The notes beneath the pieces were generated by a model that saw only the letters and a program-made list of their open reading frames with translations, was not told the DNA's origin and ran no database searches. Shown in pieces: positions 44,663 to 53,905 of a stretch of 64,000 nucleotides of DNA. The translations under genes were made by a program, and so were the position numbers. Source of the DNA: Blautia sp. BIOML-A1 (GTDB taxonomy: Bacteria; Bacillota; Clostridia; Lachnospirales; Lachnospiraceae); NCBI RefSeq assembly GCF_009883055.1, contig NZ_WWVR01000003.1, positions 62,001-126,000 on the forward strand. Direction: 5' to 3'. The number at the start of each line of letters is the position of its first letter. Position 1 is the stretch's first letter.

Positions 44663-46147
44663 TCAGTAACCCAAATTTCGGTCTATAATACTGCCATCCA
44701 CAGCATTAATGGTAAGGAAACTTTCATTCGGAGTTTTTATGGTATTTGATTCTGTTTCTCCGTTATATTCACTTTCTGAAGTCATGCTGCCGAAAAAATC
44801 CCAGACAGGGATCATAATACCTGTGTGTGCGTCAGTAGACGGCTCATATATTCTGGCATAACCAAGAACGATCCGATCAATATTATAGACCCTGGAATTT
44901 TCATATTGCATATTATCAGCGTTTGTTACCACCATCATTTTTTCATAAATTTTCATAACCTCGCTGAACGAAAGAAGATTTAAATTCTCTGTCTTTATTT
45001 TACCAATTGTGTAGGGATTTGAATAAGTCATGCTTTCTATGCCATCTTTATCGACATAGAAACAGAGACTTTCATAAGACCATGTTTCCATTGTGCTGTC
45101 CATATCTTCCAATGCCCCACCGTCTGCAATTGTCTGAGTTACCGGCACACCATTTATGGTACGTGCATAATCAATTCTATATCCATTTCCAAAATTACCT
45201 GAACTATTATCGCCTTCAAAACTTTTGCACACCGCGTAATTCCAGTTAGAAAACTGCAAATCTGTGATGCCCATTTTTTCAACTTTTTCCTTTACAAGTT
45301 TTTTTGCTTCATCCAGGGACAGCCCGATAGATTCTTCTGTGGGTTTTTCTTCCTCTTCAGAATATCCGTAATCACACCACATTGCATCCTCCGGTATTTT
45401 TTCCCCATCCTTGTTTGCTGCTTTCTTGATCTTGACTAACAAGGTATCGGAGCCATCGAAAGATATTATATAGTAGTATTGTGAATCGTCTGGCATTTGT
45501 GCAACACAATTGAAATAATTTCCGGCAACAGGTTTTGCTTCTGTCAGGGTTTTCTTTTCCGGAGCAGTTTCGTATTCCTGTTCCCATGTCTCAATATCTT
45601 CATAGATATCATAGACATAATTTCCATCATCGTCTGTTCCATAGTTATACGGATCCAGGTTTCCGTTTGCAACGTCTTCTTTTAGTTCATCCAGAGTTTT
45701 TTTAATTTCATCCTTTGTCTTCACATAATAACTATCTATGGTATAAAGTTTTGCCTCTGAGAAGAATGCGTTTGTAATACGGTCGAGAAGCTCCTGGGGA
45801 ACTTCTGCCGCGGTGACAGAAATAGCAGATATCTTTTCCACTTCCGGAATTTCTACGCTTGCATCTGTATTTACCACGAGCTTGGCACTGTCATCTTCCA
45901 CATGGCTTTTATAATTTTGAGGAGCATCGATGAGATTCCTGATGGTTGTCTTTGAATCTGAACCGTCATCGTTCTTGCTTTCAGATGCTTCTCCTTTAGA
46001 ACCGCTAACATCATCCGCTTCCGTATAGGCATCTACAGCCTTGCTCCCCTTCGGCTTTACCAAAGAAGAGTCCGGGGTCTGTGCGCATCCTGTAAACATT
46101 CCAATACAAAGCACTATTCCTGCAAATTTTTTTATGTTTTTTCTCAT
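44663..46147 (-). CDS. Large lipoprotein of TCS/ABC operon
   Basis: 494 residues: lipobox MFTGC (Cys 21), a Ser/Asp-rich spacer to about residue 70, then a soluble domain of mixed alpha/beta with repeated acidic segments and PepSY-like units (SLDEAKKLVKEKVEKMGITD; LSFSEVMKIYEKMMVV). It could sense the envelope signal handled by the transporter. First gene of the operon downstream of the response-regulator repeats at 46218-46236. Confidence 0.75.
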   Translation of the reverse strand: MRKNIKKFAGIVLCIGMFTGCAQTPDSSLVKPKGSKAVDAYTEADDVSGSKGEASESKNDDGSDSKTTIRNLIDAPQNYKSHVEDDSAKLVVNTDASVEIPEVEKISAISVTAAEVPQELLDRITNAFFSEAKLYTIDSYYVKTKDEIKKTLDELKEDVANGNLDPYNYGTDDDGNYVYDIYEDIETWEQEYETAPEKKTLTEAKPVAGNYFNCVAQMPDDSQYYYIISFDGSDTLLVKIKKAANKDGEKIPEDAMWCDYGYSEEEEKPTEESIGLSLDEAKKLVKEKVEKMGITDLQFSNWNYAVCKSFEGDNSSGNFGNGYRIDYARTINGVPVTQTIADGGALEDMDSTMETWSYESLCFYVDKDGIESMTYSNPYTIGKIKTENLNLLSFSEVMKIYEKMMVVTNADNMQYENSRVYNIDRIVLGYARIYEPSTDAHTGIMIPVWDFFGSMTSESEYNGETESNTIKTPNESFLTINAVDGSIIDRNLGY

Positions 46148-46217
46148 TTCTGGTAATTTCTCCTTTCTAAGGTTGTTATAAGTATATCATCGAGCATTAC
46201 ACCAAATCTTTCGCGAT

Positions 46218-46236
46218 TTGTAACTGATATGTAAAC
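46218..46236 (-). promoter_or_regulatory. Response-regulator direct repeats before lipoprotein/ABC operon
   Basis: On the minus strand GTTTACAT-ATCA-GTTACAA gives two half-sites 11 bp apart, matching those upstream of the response-regulator gene (48401-48418). Confidence 0.65.
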
Positions 46237-46246
46237 GTTAGTGTGA

Positions 46247-47668
46247 TTACCAGAAAACAGAGACGGTAGTTCCTTTTCCCGGATTGCTTTCAATCTTCAG
46301 TTGGAAATCGTGCAGTTCTATAATTTTCTGACATAAAGAAAGACCGAGTCCTACACTTCCTTTTGCCCTGGAACGAGATTTGTCTACCATATAAAATGGT
46401 TCCGTCACCATTTCCAGATCCTCTTTCGGTATTCCCTTTCCAAAATCCTGAACCATCAGATGGTCTGGGGTTGCCTCAAGCACAATTTTAGATTCTTTCC
46501 TGGAAGCTTTGACTGCATTATCAATTAGATTTGTCACTACACTTATCATTAAGTCCTGATCAAACTTCTTTACCAATTCTTTTGGTTCACAAAATACATC
46601 AAGAGAGATGTTTTTTTCTTGAAGCCTGCAATCAATGAGTTCTTTTACTTCTTTCAGGAAGTTATCCACCTGTATTTCAGCTGGATTGAATGAGTCTTCC
46701 GAAGCCTCGTAGAGTCCGGTTAATTCCAGCATTTTTATAGAAAGTCTTGAAAGCCTGCGACATTCATTTTCAATATAAATAAGAGCCTTCTCCTGCCTTT
46801 CCGGGGTTAGGCGCACAGTAAGCAATGTATCTGCATAGCCTATGATTGCAGTCATTGGGGTCTTCAGCTCATGAGCCAGACTTCCAATAAGCTGTTTTTG
46901 TGTCCGGTTTATGTTAGAAAGACTTTCAATTTGTTCCTTTATTTTACCTGTCATAAAATTAAAGGTTGCACCTACCTGCGCAAGTTCTGTATTTCCCTCT
47001 GACGGTACTTTAAAATCATAAATACCTTCAGAAACAAGAAGCGTAGCTTCTCTTAGGCTTATAAGCGGCGCTGTGATTTTTCGAAGGCTCAAATAAAGGA
47101 CAATTCCCATCACCACGATCAAAGATAAAGTAAATCCACCAGTCTGAAAAAACAGCAGATGACTTTTTTCTATTACATCTGTTATATCTTTATAAGTAAC
47201 AATCTGATATCCCATATTTACATTGCCATAGTAAAATAACAAAAGTGTCCTTCCATTTATCTGACTGATCATAGGGCCATGACCGTCACTGTTGCTGCCA
47301 TGATCCACCATGTTTGCCTTACTTTTACATAATTCTCTTAACTTTTTTACGTCGAATTCATAAACAGTTCCATTATAGGTCATTTTTCCATCAAGATATA
47401 AAACCGCGCTGTCATGAAAAACCTGCCGAAAAGCATAAGTAACTATTTGGGGGCGCATTTCGTTGTCGGCATTCTGTTTCTGATTGTCAGAAAGGCTTGT
47501 TTTATTTTCAAACTGTAAGATATTTGTTCTGAATATACTGCTTTCATAACTGTTAATATTCTGTATACTCTGATTTTTCCAACAATAAGTGGTATAGAGA
47601 AAAATCCCTGACGATACCACCAAAATGATACATGTAGTCTGAGAAAAGATCTTTATTAAGAGTTTCAT
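46247..47668 (-). CDS. Sensor histidine kinase
   Basis: 473 residues: helix 1 (about 8-28), an extracellular sensor of about 140 residues, helix 2 (about 174-193), HAMP, HisKA with SLAHELKTPMTAIIGYADTL (phospho-His in AHELKTP), and HATPase with TNLIDNAVKAS, VQDFGKGIP and GSVGLGLSL. Its ATG overlaps the response-regulator stop. Pairs with the OmpR-type regulator and probably controls the ABC operon downstream. Confidence 0.93.
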   Translation of the reverse strand: MKLLIKIFSQTTCIILVVSSGIFLYTTYCWKNQSIQNINSYESSIFRTNILQFENKTSLSDNQKQNADNEMRPQIVTYAFRQVFHDSAVLYLDGKMTYNGTVYEFDVKKLRELCKSKANMVDHGSNSDGHGPMISQINGRTLLLFYYGNVNMGYQIVTYKDITDVIEKSHLLFFQTGGFTLSLIVVMGIVLYLSLRKITAPLISLREATLLVSEGIYDFKVPSEGNTELAQVGATFNFMTGKIKEQIESLSNINRTQKQLIGSLAHELKTPMTAIIGYADTLLTVRLTPERQEKALIYIENECRRLSRLSIKMLELTGLYEASEDSFNPAEIQVDNFLKEVKELIDCRLQEKNISLDVFCEPKELVKKFDQDLMISVVTNLIDNAVKASRKESKIVLEATPDHLMVQDFGKGIPKEDLEMVTEPFYMVDKSRSRAKGSVGLGLSLCQKIIELHDFQLKIESNPGKGTTVSVFW

Positions 47669-48330
47669 AAATCCACCTCAAGTCTGTAACCGATTCTGGG
47701 AATTGTTTTAATCTTATCCTGCCAGCCAAGCTTTTTCCTGATACGACCCACATGTGCATCCACAGTTCTTGTTTCTCCGCAGAACTCTTCATTCCACAGT
47801 TCCTGCAGAATCTGATTCCTGGTCAGTGCTTTATTCGGGTTTTTGGCGAACACCATGAGGCAGTTATATTCCATTGGCTTTAAATAGATTTCCATACCCA
47901 TTTTTGTAACAGTACGACTAGCAGTATCAATGATGACATCACCAATTTGAATCTGTTCTTGTACAGTGCCATTACGTTCCAGTACTTTTTCAAGACGGAC
48001 CATCACTTCCAGCATTTCAAATGGTTTTACAATATAATCTTCCGCACCGTCTTTTAATCCCTTTATCTTGCTCGCGATATCTCCCTTTGCGGTAAGAAAT
48101 ATTACGGGGATTTCATACTGCTTCAGTTTCGGTAACAGGCTATATCCGTCTCTTCCGGGAAGCATGATATCTACAAGTGCACACTGAAACGCATGATCTT
48201 GAATAATTGCTTCATATGCCTCATTTCCATCCAGATATCCTACTGTTTCATACCCTGCAATCTCCAAATTCATACATAGCAGGTCATTGATTGACATTTC
48301 GTCTTCTATCACAAGAATTCTTGCCTTCAT
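47665..48330 (-). CDS. OmpR/PhoB-family response regulator
   Basis: 221 residues: receiver domain (acidic pocket VIEDE, phospho-Asp 54 in ALVDIMLPGRDG, Lys 102 in IVKPFEM) and a winged-helix domain (EYNCLMVFAKNPNKALTRNQ, RTVDAHVGRIRKKLG). First gene of the two-component pair; preceded by direct repeats of its likely site. Confidence 0.95.
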   Translation of the reverse strand: MKARILVIEDEMSINDLLCMNLEIAGYETVGYLDGNEAYEAIIQDHAFQCALVDIMLPGRDGYSLLPKLKQYEIPVIFLTAKGDIASKIKGLKDGAEDYIVKPFEMLEVMVRLEKVLERNGTVQEQIQIGDVIIDTASRTVTKMGMEIYLKPMEYNCLMVFAKNPNKALTRNQILQELWNEEFCGETRTVDAHVGRIRKKLGWQDKIKTIPRIGYRLEVDL

Positions 48331-48400
48331 GATTATTACCTCACATGTTTTTATAAATATCTTTTCACAGGTTAATTATACATTAAATTCTATATCGCAG

Positions 48401-48418
48401 TTGTAACTGATTTGTAAC
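48401..48418 (-). promoter_or_regulatory. Response-regulator direct repeats before TCS genes
   Basis: GTTACAA-ATCA-GTTACAA on the minus strand, half-sites 11 bp apart, directly upstream of a possible TATAAT (about 48371-48376). The same repeat occurs at 46218-46236. Confidence 0.65.
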
Positions 48419-48421
48419 AGC

Positions 48422-48466
48422 AAAAAAGGAAACCAAAACCATTCTGTGAGAATAGTTTTGGTTTCC
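48422..48466 (-). terminator. Terminator after GH20 gene
   Basis: GGAAACCAAAAC and GTTTTGGTTTCC arms (with ATTCT/AGAAT extension), then six Ts on the minus strand, 33 nt beyond the stop at 48499. Confidence 0.88.
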
Positions 48467-48498
48467 ATACGTAGCCGGATTCCTTTCATTTACCTTTA

Positions 48499-50385
48499 TC
48501 AGATCGTATCATTCAAATCACATCCACTGATGATGCGATTCCATAAGTTCTCCCGCTTGTCCATTCCTTTGGTAAAATAGGGAAGTCTTTCCTCTTCCAG
48601 CTCTTCCAGACGAAGCACATTTCCATTCAGATAATTGTCAATCCGGTATCCTGTACTTTTAAGTCTTGTAATTACGCCACCAATTTTTATATCCAGAATC
48701 TCATAACCAAATGGCTTTGCATCGTTCATCCAGATTTTTTCTCTTGATGATTTCATATCTGTCAGATTGCAGATGATTCCAGGAATAACATTCTGACTGA
48801 TATCTTTCAACGCTGCTCTGTCCGATCTGTCATATGCTGATTTTATACACATGCCCAAATCGGCTTTATCAGCTAATACCGCCGCCAGTTTTTCATAAAA
48901 TGAAAATAAAAGCTGATATTTTCCTGTTTTTTTTGCACATTCCTTCATACATTTCTGTATGTTTTGGTAGTAAGATTTTGTATTGACACCTGATTCTTTC
49001 ACATGATAATCAAAAATGCCTAACATTGGATCCTGGTATAACAGATATTTTGAAGGATTTTGAGCCTCTTTATTCTGTTTCGTATTTAAGAATAAGGAAT
49101 CAAAATTGTCAAGTGCCATAAAATCATCAAATTCCCCGCCTGTGCAGTTCCTGAACTCCTGCTTAAGGATTGTTTCGTCATAGTCTCTGTGAAAATCAAG
49201 GTGTGCAAAAAGTACAAGTCCCGGAAGCAAAGCATCCACCGGGGTTTCTGCACCATTATCCATCCATGCTGTACAGAGCACCTCTTTTATATTGTATTTT
49301 TTACAAGTAAAAAGAGCTGCTTTGGTACACGCATAGGTCTTAGAATAATTGGGGGAAATTCCGTTCCAAATCCAAGATCCTCCTGCAAAAATAACGTTAT
49401 CCGAAAGCTGCGCATGGATATCCAGCATTTTTTCATAGGTTCTGGTATCATCATGATAATAGTCCCAATATACTAATCCTAGATCTTTTTTCGGTTTTTC
49501 CCATTTGGAGCAGTCCGTGTTTTCGGGCAGATCATAGTATCCGCCTGTAGAATTTGCTGTAATGTACATGTCACTCCATATCATAGGCTTTAATTCTAAT
49601 TTTCTGCAAATATCTACGACCCTGTTACAATGTTCCCTGATTATCAGTGACCCTTTTTTATATCCATTTTCTTTTAGATAATTTCCAAGTCCCAGCATGA
49701 CAGCCTCATCCATTCCAAGATGTACCCTGTTGGTAGAAAAATTCTCTTTTACTGAGCTGAGCAGCTTTTCAATAAACTGATAAGTTTCCTCTTTTTCAGG
49801 CTGGAGAATATCCGCAGAATCACGAATCTTATCCATTCCCGGCCACTTCAGCACATTGTGCAGATGAGCCAGGGTCTGAATACACGGAACAAGCTCTACC
49901 CCAAACATGGAAGCGTAAGCATCCAGCTCTTTTATTTCGTCCTTGGTGTATTTTCCGCGATAAGCTCCAAAATAAGGCTGCCCTTCTACTTCATAGGTAT
50001 CTTCTGTATAAAGCATGAGTACATTCATTCCAAGTTTTGCCAGTGTCTTGATCAGGAATTTCACCTTTTCAACTGTAAATACAGCATTTCTGGAACAATC
50101 CAGCATAAGACCGTTTCTTTCAAAACAGACATGCTCTTGATATTGAAATTCATCTTCTTCCATATGATGTATGGCATAATTAAGTGCGCGGTAATAATGA
50201 GATATTTCCCGACAGATGATATGAATCTGGTTTTTTCTTTTATTGATCAATATTTCTGGTCTGTCCTGAAATTTAACAAACAATTCTATGTTTTGGTTGA
50301 AACCGTCATTTTCAGCCAGCAGTATTTCAGTACCTTTTTTAATAGTATTATATTCTTTCTTATCAGATGAAAAAACAATGTTCAT
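48499..50385 (-). CDS. Beta-N-acetylhexosaminidase-like glycoside hydrolase (GH20)
   Basis: 628 residues, no signal peptide. A short N-terminal beta domain (about 1-85), then a (beta/alpha)8 barrel with the GH20-type Asp-Glu pair in VHLGMDEAVMLG (Asp 226, Glu 227), preceded by GLMLDCSRNAVFT and followed by VYWDYYHDDTRTYEK. The C-terminal third is helical. It should cleave terminal N-acetylhexosamine intracellularly (host or peptidoglycan glycans). Its stop is followed by a strong terminator. Confidence 0.85.
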   Translation of the reverse strand: MNIVFSSDKKEYNTIKKGTEILLAENDGFNQNIELFVKFQDRPEILINKRKNQIHIICREISHYYRALNYAIHHMEEDEFQYQEHVCFERNGLMLDCSRNAVFTVEKVKFLIKTLAKLGMNVLMLYTEDTYEVEGQPYFGAYRGKYTKDEIKELDAYASMFGVELVPCIQTLAHLHNVLKWPGMDKIRDSADILQPEKEETYQFIEKLLSSVKENFSTNRVHLGMDEAVMLGLGNYLKENGYKKGSLIIREHCNRVVDICRKLELKPMIWSDMYITANSTGGYYDLPENTDCSKWEKPKKDLGLVYWDYYHDDTRTYEKMLDIHAQLSDNVIFAGGSWIWNGISPNYSKTYACTKAALFTCKKYNIKEVLCTAWMDNGAETPVDALLPGLVLFAHLDFHRDYDETILKQEFRNCTGGEFDDFMALDNFDSLFLNTKQNKEAQNPSKYLLYQDPMLGIFDYHVKESGVNTKSYYQNIQKCMKECAKKTGKYQLLFSFYEKLAAVLADKADLGMCIKSAYDRSDRAALKDISQNVIPGIICNLTDMKSSREKIWMNDAKPFGYEILDIKIGGVITRLKSTGYRIDNYLNGNVLRLEELEEERLPYFTKGMDKRENLWNRIISGCDLNDTI

Positions 50386-50463
50386 AAGTATTCCTCTTTC
50401 TTTAGGAATTCTGCTCTTCTTAACAAATCAATCTTTTTTAGCAAAGCATCCCCTGTCAATGTT

Positions 50464-51015
50464 CTATTTTATTCGTTTGTAAATAATCGGCTCATCATAA
50501 CCAAAAGTTCTTTTCCCATTTACTTCCATGGACTCTGATACTTCCAATTGATTTTCAGTGAACTTTTCATGCAGAGAAAATTTCAATACGGGAGAAAACA
50601 TACTTACACTTCCGCCTTCCCATGTATCACCTGATTTTCTGAAAAATGCAGGAGTAAATTTTGCAGAACACTTTAGCTGATCATAGTCGGCACCTTTGAA
50701 GATTTTGTAAGTAAAATTCTTTTTATCATATCCTTCCGGTATCTCATAAGAAATAAGTTTTATTGAATTGTTTTCTTCCATAAAAAGAAACAAATGTGAA
50801 GAAGAGCGGGTAGTCCCCTGTACAGAATAATAACTCTCTTCAATCATAAATACGCCTTCGAAACCATTTGGGAGATTTGCGATTTTTGAATTACATATTG
50901 TATTGATGTGCTTTGCATATGGATACTGTGGATTTGTCTTACTTATTTTCTCAAATTGATCCTTATTATCAAATTTTCCATTCAACAGCGTAACAAAATT
51001 TATCAAATTAGCCAT
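50464..51015 (-). CDS. Hypothetical protein, CpeT-like resemblance
   Basis: 183 residues, soluble, beta-rich. The pattern LLNGKFDNKDQ followed by NPQYPYAKHI, then MIEESYYSVQGTTRSSSHLF recalls the CpeT/CpcT beta-barrel family, but only loosely. Gene starts MANLINFVTLL and ends near the GH20 gene, possibly co-transcribed. Function unknown. Confidence 0.6.
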   Translation of the reverse strand: MANLINFVTLLNGKFDNKDQFEKISKTNPQYPYAKHINTICNSKIANLPNGFEGVFMIEESYYSVQGTTRSSSHLFLFMEENNSIKLISYEIPEGYDKKNFTYKIFKGADYDQLKCSAKFTPAFFRKSGDTWEGGSVSMFSPVLKFSLHEKFTENQLEVSESMEVNGKRTFGYDEPIIYKRIK

Positions 51016-51138
51016 GATCTTATGCCTCCATAATCTTTATCATATAGTTTTCATTCACTATACACCTTTCATATAAAAGAGTCCATGTACAAAATAAGGG
51101 AATATATAAACAAAATGCATCAGTTAACAAACATCGGC

Positions 51139-51176
51139 AGAGGGGCATATCATTGTCCAATTGATATGCCCCCTCT
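51139..51176. terminator. Bidirectional terminator-like hairpin
   Basis: AGAGGGGCATATCA pairs with TGATATGCCCCCTCT around a 9-nt loop; a short T-run follows on the plus side only. The stretch 51016-51264 otherwise lacks a convincing gene. Confidence 0.5.
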
Positions 51177-51264
51177 TTGTCTGGATTACTGTTCCATTTT
51201 ATAAATTTACGCATAATATTTCGTACCACACCCTGTTTCTATGGCTGAAATAAGAACGTTACTG

Positions 51265-52020
51265 TTAATTGTGTTTGTATCTACTTAAGGCACGAATCAG
51301 TTTTTCTGACTCCAGTGGTTTTGTAAGATAATCGTCCATTCCAGACTTCAGTGCTTTAGTCTTATCTTCTGTAAAAGCATTGGCGGTCATAGCTATAATC
51401 ACAACAGCAGATGCATCACTTCTGTTCATTGTACGTATTTCTCTGGTAGCTTCCAGGCCATCCATAACTGGCATCATAATATCCATCAGAATTACATTGA
51501 TCTCACCAACACCTGATTTTGCAAATGCTTCAACAGCTTCCTTGCCGTTTGAAGCCTTTATAATTTCTGCTCCTGCATTTGTCAGAAGGAATTCCGCAAT
51601 TTCCATATTCAATTCATTGTCTTCGGCCAAAAGGATTCTCATACCTTCAATTGATACATCGTCTTCCTGGCTTTCTGCCTGCTTCATATCAGCAGAAATA
51701 AGGAATGGGAGCTGTACCATGAATGTGGTTCCTACATTTTTCTCGCTTTCAAATTTAATCGTACCGCCCATTTTCTCTACCAGTTTTTTTGTAATTGGCA
51801 TACCAAGACCTGTTCCTCCATAAACAGATCTTGCACCGCCTGTTTCCTGAGTAAATGGTTCAAAAATATGGTTCTGAAATTCTTTACTCATTCCAACTCC
51901 GGTATCCTTGCAGTGAAACTCAAACAGTATATGTCTGTCATCCACCTGTGTTTCATAATAGCTGAGCAGTATCTCTCCTTTTTCTTTGTTATACTTGACA
52001 GCATTACTTATGATATTCAT
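51265..52020 (-). pseudogene. Hybrid histidine kinase, N-terminally truncated
   Basis: 251 residues starting at the N-box of a HATPase (NIISNAVKYN), with GVGM and GGTGLGMPITKKLVEKMGG, followed by a full receiver domain with phospho-Asp in VILMDIMMPVMDG and Lys in YLTKPLE. The frame just upstream reads SLERIL and then a stop, so the sensor and HisKA parts are missing. It could still make a fragment protein, but not a working kinase. Confidence 0.8.
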
Positions 52021-52031
52021 AAGGATTCTTT

Positions 52032-52260
52032 CTAAACTTTAATCACAGCACTTTTGCATGCTCTGTCAATGTGTTTATTTCCATAAATAAATTTTTCTTT
52101 GTACCCATTATATGGTTCCAGTATTGATACGTCAATCCCATTAATGTGCCTTCTCTTCTTCACTCTTTGTGAAAGGAAGAGATTGCTAGCTTTTACCAAT
52201 CGCTCTTCCACTTCCACATCAAGTCTGCTTTGTTCTGGATTACCGAAATGGTGATCATGC
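52032..52260 (-). pseudogene. Unidentified gene remnant
   Basis: A frame reading from about 52260 (ISLTHDHHFGNPEQSRLDVE) through NGIDVSILEPYNGYKEKFIY to SAVIKV and a stop at 52032, abutting the truncated kinase and starting close to the transpeptidase terminator. It lacks a convincing start. I do not recognise the family. Confidence 0.4.
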
Positions 52261-52283
52261 GTCAGGCTGATACTGTTGACAAT

Positions 52284-52322
52284 GAAAAACAGGAGCCAGC
52301 TGCATTACAACTTAGCTCCTGT
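52284..52322 (-). terminator. Terminator after L,D-transpeptidase gene
   Basis: CAGGAGC and GCTCCTG arms separated by an imperfect stem, then TTTTT on the minus strand, 22 nt beyond the stop at 52345. Confidence 0.78.
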
Positions 52323-52344
52323 CCTGTACATCTTGAATATAGAA

Positions 52345-53883
52345 TTAGTAAAAACAGATTATCGGGACATCATACTGAATAAGACTATAAAGCTGTCCGG
52401 CATTTTCTGGTGGAAGATTGATGCATCCATGAGAACCACCTGTAAGATATCTGTCACCACCAAAGTACGGCTGCCAGTCTGCATCATGAAAGCCAATTCC
52501 TCCATTGAATGGCATCCAGTACGTTACCGGCTGTTCATAAGAATAGGTTCCATTTGCTGTCATTTCACCTCGCAGCACGGACGGACTGCTCTTTGAATTC
52601 AATGTGAATATTCCAGGGGGTGTTTTTCTATCCGGATCGCTTGGCAGTCCGGATACGATTTCTGATTGGAAAATAATATTTCCATTCTGATAATACCACA
52701 TATACTGCTCTGTAAGATCTACCTCTATATATGTATTTCCGAGATCATTGATCCCGTGTGCATTTGCCCTCATAGAATATACCGGTTCCCTGGTTGTCTG
52801 GGTTCCTGACTGAATTTCCTGCATGAGCTGTGCTACTTCCTTGTCCTGATCAATCTTCCATCCATAGGCTGAGCCATATACATACACTGTCCTTCCGCTT
52901 ATGGTCTGAAATTGTCTTTCAGTGCCAACTGTATCATGATCTGCTGCAAGCTGTGCCACATAATCCACTACATGCTGCCGGAAGGCTTCATCATTCTGGA
53001 GCAGCTGCCCTTTCTCGTCAAACTGCAGCCAGTTTTTGATGGTATTCCCATCGAGTGTTACCGTTTCGTCTCCAAATGTATATGTGATATTTGCTTTTGT
53101 CAGGTTCTTATATGTATTTACCATATTCTGAAGTTCTGAACTTTCTTTCGTCACATCTGCTTTCTTATAAGCCTTTGGATCACTTTCCAGATTTACCTCT
53201 GCCGCATCGTTATCGATTGCCCTGCATATCATCTGATAAGCTTCTTTGGTATTTAATTCGTTGCCTTCCGTTTCTGGCACAATAGTGAATTCTGAGTTAA
53301 CAAAACTTACATACGCATTTTCCGGTGCTATCTGATTCTCTTTTTTCGCACAATTTAATGAATTTACCTGTTCTTCCAGTTTCTCCCGGCTGAAAAAAGT
53401 CTCTTCTTGAACCATATAGTTTTTTATTTCAAAAAGACTGCCGATCCATTCCCATGATTTCTGAGTTTTCAGCAGCTGGAGAACCACACCGCTGGATACG
53501 TATTTATAATCAATGTCTTTTCCTGTAATGGCCTGCGGGTCCTGCATTCTTGCCCTTACCTGAATAGTATAGTTATCCTTTTTCCCAGCAATCTCCTGCT
53601 CAACCTCATATGCTGTCTTATTTGAACTGTCAATCCCATTGATGGTCGTCCCATAAAAGAAGTGATATGAGTAATAATAAGATATACCTGCATAAATACA
53701 ACAGCCTATAACAAAAATCATCAATATAATCAATATTACAATTTTCTTAATTTTATTTTTCTTCTTTTCTGAAAATATAATAGATCTGAATTCCGATTTA
53801 TCCATCGGCACATAAACAACTGAACCTGGTCTTGCCGATTTTGTGGTTCTCATTGACTGCCCTATCACTTCTTTTTGTCTCAT
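52345..53883 (-). CDS. L,D-transpeptidase with PG_binding_4 domain
   Basis: 512 residues: cytoplasmic N-terminus, one membrane helix (about 47-69), PG_binding_4-type region (about 80-370), and a YkuD catalytic domain ending with GGSHGCINLPPENA (His 485, Cys 487). An upstream HDADWQ supplies the other conserved His. It cross-links or anchors to peptidoglycan outside the membrane. Follows the sigma/anti-sigma pair and may be in that regulon. Confidence 0.93.
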   Translation of the reverse strand: MRQKEVIGQSMRTTKSARPGSVVYVPMDKSEFRSIIFSEKKKNKIKKIVILIILMIFVIGCCIYAGISYYYSYHFFYGTTINGIDSSNKTAYEVEQEIAGKKDNYTIQVRARMQDPQAITGKDIDYKYVSSGVVLQLLKTQKSWEWIGSLFEIKNYMVQEETFFSREKLEEQVNSLNCAKKENQIAPENAYVSFVNSEFTIVPETEGNELNTKEAYQMICRAIDNDAAEVNLESDPKAYKKADVTKESSELQNMVNTYKNLTKANITYTFGDETVTLDGNTIKNWLQFDEKGQLLQNDEAFRQHVVDYVAQLAADHDTVGTERQFQTISGRTVYVYGSAYGWKIDQDKEVAQLMQEIQSGTQTTREPVYSMRANAHGINDLGNTYIEVDLTEQYMWYYQNGNIIFQSEIVSGLPSDPDRKTPPGIFTLNSKSSPSVLRGEMTANGTYSYEQPVTYWMPFNGGIGFHDADWQPYFGGDRYLTGGSHGCINLPPENAGQLYSLIQYDVPIICFY

Positions 53884-53905
53884 ATCCTACTTATCTTTCT
53901 TTGAA

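Noticed and set aside
51020..51229. 69-codon minus-strand frame
   Set aside because: It spans the hairpin at 51139-51176, has no ribosome site or domain and unusual composition; treated as non-coding.
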